Shown piece after piece: positions 4,550-7,184 of a stretch of DNA of 7,184 bases. This stretch comes from Spirochaetaceae bacterium (GTDB lineage Bacteria; Spirochaetota; Spirochaetia; JABEVK01): positions 1-7,184 of the forward strand of contig JAHFSN010000096.1 in the NCBI GenBank assembly GCA_023265735.1. Reading direction: 5' to 3'. The notes below the pieces were generated by a model. That model did no database searches, had not been told where the DNA came from, and worked only from the letters and a program-made list of their open reading frames with translations. Both the position numbers and the translations under genes were made by a program. Each line of letters starts with the position of its first letter. Positions within the stretch are counted from its first letter, which is position 1.

Positions 4550-6640
4550 CTACCTGTTCTGCTGTTTGCGCTTTTCTTCGTATTCTTTTTTCAGCTGAGT
4601 CGCCACGCTCTCGGGAACCTTGGCGTACTTCTCAAACTCCATGGTGAACTCAGCCTTGCCCTGGCTCATCGACCGAAGGACCGTCGAGTAACCGAACATT
4701 TCCGACATCGGAACCTCGGCGATCACCGAGCAGAAACTTCCGTCTTCCGTTGAGCTGACGATGACACCGCGGCGCTGGTTGATCGAGCCGAAGATGTTCC
4801 CCTGGAACTCGGTGGGTCCCTCAACGGCGACCTTCATGATGGGTTCGAGGATGATGGGCTTGGCCTTCTGGTAGGTCTCGCGGAACGCCATCAGGGCAGC
4901 GGTGCTGAACGCCATGTCCGAAGAGTCGACGGGGTGAGAAGCACCGTCGTTGACCACGGCCTTCACTCCCACCACGGGGAATCCAATGAGGGTTCCCTTC
5001 TTGACGGCTTCCCGGAATCCCTTGTCGCAGCTGGGGATATACTCGTTGGGGATGGCCCCGCCCTTCACCTGGCTCTCAAAGGCATAGTCGGACTCGGTAA
5101 TGGGCTCGAACCAACCGCCGATCTTGGCGTACTGTCCGGAACCACCGGTCTGCTTCTTATGCACATAGGTGAACTCGGCCTTCTCGGAGATCGCTTCCCG
5201 GTAGGCCACCTGGGGCATGCCCGTTTTCACCTCGGCCTTGTACTCACGCTTCATCCGCTCGATGTACACTTCGAGGTGCAGCTCTCCCATTCCCTGGACG
5301 ATGGTCTGGTTCGATTCGGGGTCAACGTACGTGCGGAAGGTCGGGTCTTCTTTCGTGAACCGGTTGAGAGCCTTGCTCATGTTGTCGCCAGACTTCTTGT
5401 CCACGGGCTCGATGGACAGCGAGATGACGGGAGCCGGGACGAACATCGACGTCATGGTCACGTTAAGCTTGTCGTCACAGAATGTGTCGCCCGAGGCGCA
5501 CTCGATGCCGAAGAGGGCAGCGATGTCACCGGCGCCGGCGTAGTCGATGTCTTCCATGTGGTTGGAGTGCATCTTGATGAGCCGGCCGATCTTGAACCGC
5601 TTCTGAGTCCGCATGTTCTTCAGTTCCTGGCCCTTCTTGACCTCGCCCTGGTAGACACGGACGTAGGTGAGCTGTCCGTACTGGCCATCGTCGAGCTTGA
5701 ACGCCAGGGCCACAGTGGGCTTGGAATCGGATACTTCGAGGGCAATCTTCTCCTCTCCCTTGTCCTGGTCGAGGGCCCAGTTGGCCTTCTCGTTAGGAGC
5801 GGGGAGATAGTCGGAGACACCGTCGAGAAGGACTTGAACACCCTTGTTCTTGTAGGCTGAGCCCACAAACACGGGGGTGAGTTCGCGGCTCAGGGTACCC
5901 TTACGGATGGCCGCCTTGATGAGGTCCACGGGGGGATCTTGTCCTTCCAAATGCATTTCCATGAGCTCGTCGTTGAACATCGAGAGCTCTTCCAGCATCT
6001 TCTCCCGCCATTCCTTGTACTGAGCTTCGTACTCGGCGGGGATCGGGAGCCGCTTGATGTCGGTGCCGTCTTCTCCCTCAAAGTACACGGCCTGGCCGTT
6101 CACGAGGTCGATGACGCCCTCGAACTTATCTTCAAGTCCGATGGGGAGGGTCACAAAGACGGCGTTATGGCCGAGCTTTTCTTTCAGCTGTTCTTTGACG
6201 CGGAACGGGTTGGCCCCGGTACGGTCGGCCTTGTTGATGAAGGCGAGCCGAGGAACGTCGTAGCGCTTCATCTGGCGGTCGACGGTGATGGACTGGGACT
6301 GAACCCCTGCCACGGAGCAGAGCACGAGGATGGCACCGTCGAGAACCCGGAGGGACCTTTCGACTTCGATCGTAAAGTCGACGTGACCTGGGGTGTCGAT
6401 GATATTGATGAATTTGTCATTCCACTGCACGCTGGTGGCGGCGGACTGGATGGTGATGCCGCGTTCGCGTTCCAGCTCCATCGAGTCCATGGTGGCGCCA
6501 ACGCCGTCCTTCCCCTTCACTTCATGAATGGCGTGGATACGACCGCAGTAGAACAGGATGCGCTCGGTCAGCGTCGTTTTGCCAGAGTCAATGTGCGCGC
6601 TAATACCGATGTTGCGCATTTTCTCAACGGGAACCTTCAT
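4550..6640 (-). CDS. fusA: Elongation factor G, spirochaetal/mitochondrial-like class (spdEFG1 type)
   Basis: This is the cytoplasmic GTPase that drives tRNA-mRNA translocation on the ribosome. It has 696 residues, full length for EF-G. GTPase motifs are intact: G1 AHIDSGKT at 15-22, switch I RGIT at 60-63, G3 DTPGH at 82-86, G4 NKAD at 136-139 (NKMD in most EF-Gs) and the G5-region GSAYKNKGVQ near 260-269. Domain III has QGMGELHLEV near 449-458. The domain IV tip is present (HKKQTGGSGQYAK at 495-506, and DGASHPVDSSD with His569). Domain V ends in a basic tail. The segment RIHAIHEVKGKDGVGATMDSMELERERGITIQSAAT is diagnostic of the mitochondrial EF-G1/spdEFG1 class; in Borrelia the spdEFG1 member is the translocase while a second EF-G recycles ribosomes. 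ATG 6640 is chosen because homology begins there and AGAGG lies 10 bases upstream. The open frame extends to 6892, but that part crosses a terminator and the preceding gene. Confidence 0.97.
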   Translation of the reverse strand: MKVPVEKMRNIGISAHIDSGKTTLTERILFYCGRIHAIHEVKGKDGVGATMDSMELERERGITIQSAATSVQWNDKFINIIDTPGHVDFTIEVERSLRVLDGAILVLCSVAGVQSQSITVDRQMKRYDVPRLAFINKADRTGANPFRVKEQLKEKLGHNAVFVTLPIGLEDKFEGVIDLVNGQAVYFEGEDGTDIKRLPIPAEYEAQYKEWREKMLEELSMFNDELMEMHLEGQDPPVDLIKAAIRKGTLSRELTPVFVGSAYKNKGVQVLLDGVSDYLPAPNEKANWALDQDKGEEKIALEVSDSKPTVALAFKLDDGQYGQLTYVRVYQGEVKKGQELKNMRTQKRFKIGRLIKMHSNHMEDIDYAGAGDIAALFGIECASGDTFCDDKLNVTMTSMFVPAPVISLSIEPVDKKSGDNMSKALNRFTKEDPTFRTYVDPESNQTIVQGMGELHLEVYIERMKREYKAEVKTGMPQVAYREAISEKAEFTYVHKKQTGGSGQYAKIGGWFEPITESDYAFESQVKGGAIPNEYIPSCDKGFREAVKKGTLIGFPVVGVKAVVNDGASHPVDSSDMAFSTAALMAFRETYQKAKPIILEPIMKVAVEGPTEFQGNIFGSINQRRGVIVSSTEDGSFCSVIAEVPMSEMFGYSTVLRSMSQGKAEFTMEFEKYAKVPESVATQLKKEYEEKRKQQNR

Positions 6641-6650
6641 ACGGAAAAAA

Positions 6651-6655
6651 CCTCT
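6651..6655 (-). promoter_or_regulatory. Shine-Dalgarno site for EF-G
   Basis: On the minus strand this reads AGAGG, the end of a longer GAGAGAGAGG-like purine run, with a 10-nt T-rich spacer before the ATG at 6640. The spacing is slightly long but acceptable, and the site decides in favour of the 6640 start over the longer open frame. Confidence 0.6.
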
Positions 6656-6658
6656 CTC

Positions 6659-6669
6659 TGCAAATTGCA
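6659..6669. promoter_or_regulatory. Small palindrome in the EF-G leader
   Basis: TGCAA-A-TTGCA is a perfect 5-bp inverted repeat around a single central base. It covers the predicted EF-G transcription start (about 6667) and abuts the ribosome-binding site, a position where a bound repressor would block initiation. No known operator consensus is claimed, and an 11-bp palindrome can arise by chance. Confidence 0.3.
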
Positions 6670-6673
6670 CGTA

Positions 6674-6703
6674 AGTATAGAAAAAAAATACCGCCTTGAG
6701 CAA
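6674..6703 (-). promoter_or_regulatory. Probable EF-G promoter overlapping the upstream terminator
   Basis: On the minus strand TATACT (6679-6674) matches the -10 consensus at 5 of 6 bases. A weak -35, TTGCTC (6703-6698), lies 18 bp before it, inside the terminator hairpin of the preceding gene. Transcription would start near 6667, giving a leader of about 27 nt that carries the ribosome-binding site. The -10 is convincing and the -35 is poor (3 of 6). Since a strong terminator precedes EF-G, a promoter is needed in this short space and no better candidate exists. Confidence 0.5.
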
Positions 6704-6715
6704 GGTCAAGGCGGT
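6681..6715 (-). terminator. Intrinsic terminator of the gene at the right edge
   Basis: On the minus strand a perfect 10-bp stem (ACCGCCTTGA / TCAAGGCGGT, 6715-6706 and 6699-6690) with a 6-nt loop is followed after one A by eight T residues (6688-6681). It starts 25 bases after the stop codon of the preceding gene. This is a textbook Rho-independent terminator and separates that gene from EF-G transcriptionally. Confidence 0.92.
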
Positions 6716-6740
6716 GGACCCTAGGATGAAATTCTCGTGA

Positions 6741-7184
6741 TCATTTCTTCTTGGGAAGCTGCAAGACCAGCCGGTCAAAGGCTTTGATGGGGCGCTTGGG
6801 GTCGTTTTGCTTGACCAGGGTCGCCCGCCAGCCACCGTCCGAGGTGGTCGCCAGGGACACGATACCGACCTCTCCATTGGAAATCCCGTCACGAACCACG
6901 GCCAAATTGACGGGGACGACCTTGGGGGGAGTCTTGCCGGGGGCCACGACTGGCGGAGGCGCCGCAGCGGCGGCCGTAATGGCCGAGGCCAAGGCCAATC
7001 CTCGTTCGGGCTTCAGCACGACCAACACATCATCAGGTACCCGGACATCGGTGAGGAGACCGTCCCAGTCTCTGAACGACGCGATGTAGTCGTCGATGCT
7101 ACCCGTCCACCGGGCGAGCCATGCCACATCCTTCGCTTTCTCGGTGGCCGCGGCCTGCTTTTCGGCGGCCAAATCAGCCTTGAG
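6741..7184 (-). CDS. Uncharacterised Ala/Pro-rich protein, C-terminal part (5' end beyond window)
   Basis: I do not recognise this protein. The frame is open to the right edge, so 147 C-terminal residues are visible and the true start is outside. A TTG at 7172 could serve as a start but sits within a heptad-like Ala/Lys/Glu-rich helix (residues 1-20, LKADLAAEKQAAATEKAKD) that continues to the edge, so it is probably internal. Residues 21-65 form a compact segment rich in Trp and Asp, ending in a hydrophobic strand (DDVLVVLKP). Residues 66-90 are a low-complexity Ala/Pro linker (AAAAAPPPVVAPGKTPP). Residues 92-147 look like a small beta-rich domain (NLAVVRDGISNGEVGIVSLATT, GGWRATLVKQ) ending in three lysines. 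The layout of coiled coil, linker and terminal domain would fit an envelope-associated or scaffold protein, which is inference only. A strong terminator follows the stop codon. Confidence 0.7.
   Translation of the reverse strand, partial: LKADLAAEKQAAATEKAKDVAWLARWTGSIDDYIASFRDWDGLLTDVRVPDDVLVVLKPERGLALASAITAAAAAPPPVVAPGKTPPKVVPVNLAVVRDGISNGEVGIVSLATTSDGGWRATLVKQNDPKRPIKAFDRLVLQLPKKK

Noticed and set aside
4934..5860. A 308-codon plus-strand frame inside EF-G
   Set aside because: It is antisense to conserved EF-G domains and shows no motif of its own.
5939..6724. A 261-codon plus-strand frame opposite the EF-G GTPase domain
   Set aside because: It is a shadow of the most conserved part of EF-G and crosses the promoter and terminator at its end.
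6641..6892. An 84-codon N-terminal extension of EF-G in the same frame
   Set aside because: It would cross an intrinsic terminator and the end of another gene, has no EF-G homology, and the ATG at 6640 has its own ribosome-binding site and the expected family start.

Overview
This GC-rich bacterial window (roughly 58-60% by eye) holds six protein genes, two of them cut by the window ends. It most likely comes from a free-living or environmental spirochaete. The best evidence is the elongation factor G, which is of the 'spd'/mitochondrial-like class (spirochaetes, planctomycetes, some deltaproteobacteria) and not the standard bacterial FusA. A CarD-family RNA polymerase regulator fits the same lineage. 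The assignment is an inference from protein type, not a database result.

Layout. On the plus strand: the 3' part of an oligopeptide ABC transporter substrate-binding protein (1-1425), a CarD-family transcription regulator (1438-2040), endonuclease III (about 1985-2680) and a LacI-family repressor (2680-3699). The last three are tightly packed. carD and nth overlap by up to 56 bp in different frames, and the nth stop shares a base with the lacI-type start. On the minus strand, read right to left: an unrecognised Ala/Pro-rich protein that enters from the right edge (7184-6741), a strong intrinsic terminator (6681-6715), an EF-G gene (6640-4550), a 162-bp gap filled by a long nested inverted repeat, and an unrecognised P-loop ATPase (4387-3683). 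The two strands converge at 3683-3699, where the lacI-type and ATPase genes overlap tail to tail by 17 bp with no clear terminator.

How the genes work together. EF-G drives ribosome translocation. CarD tunes RNA polymerase open-complex formation. Endonuclease III repairs oxidised pyrimidines. The LacI-type regulator probably senses a sugar or related ligand, but no transport or catabolic target lies beside it. These look like housekeeping genes compacted together, not one pathway. The P-loop ATPase is the least explained gene.

Most interesting signals. (1) A good extended -10 promoter places its predicted start site on the A of the carD ATG, implying a leaderless mRNA. (2) The carD acidic tail and a basic nth leader are encoded by the same purine-rich DNA in two frames. 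(3) A roughly 90-bp layered palindrome lies between EF-G and the ATPase, with an alternative pairing partner. (4) The EF-G promoter appears to be built into the terminator of the preceding gene. I see no CRISPR array, insertion sequence, tRNA or rRNA, and nothing that amounts to a recognisable new defence or mobile system.
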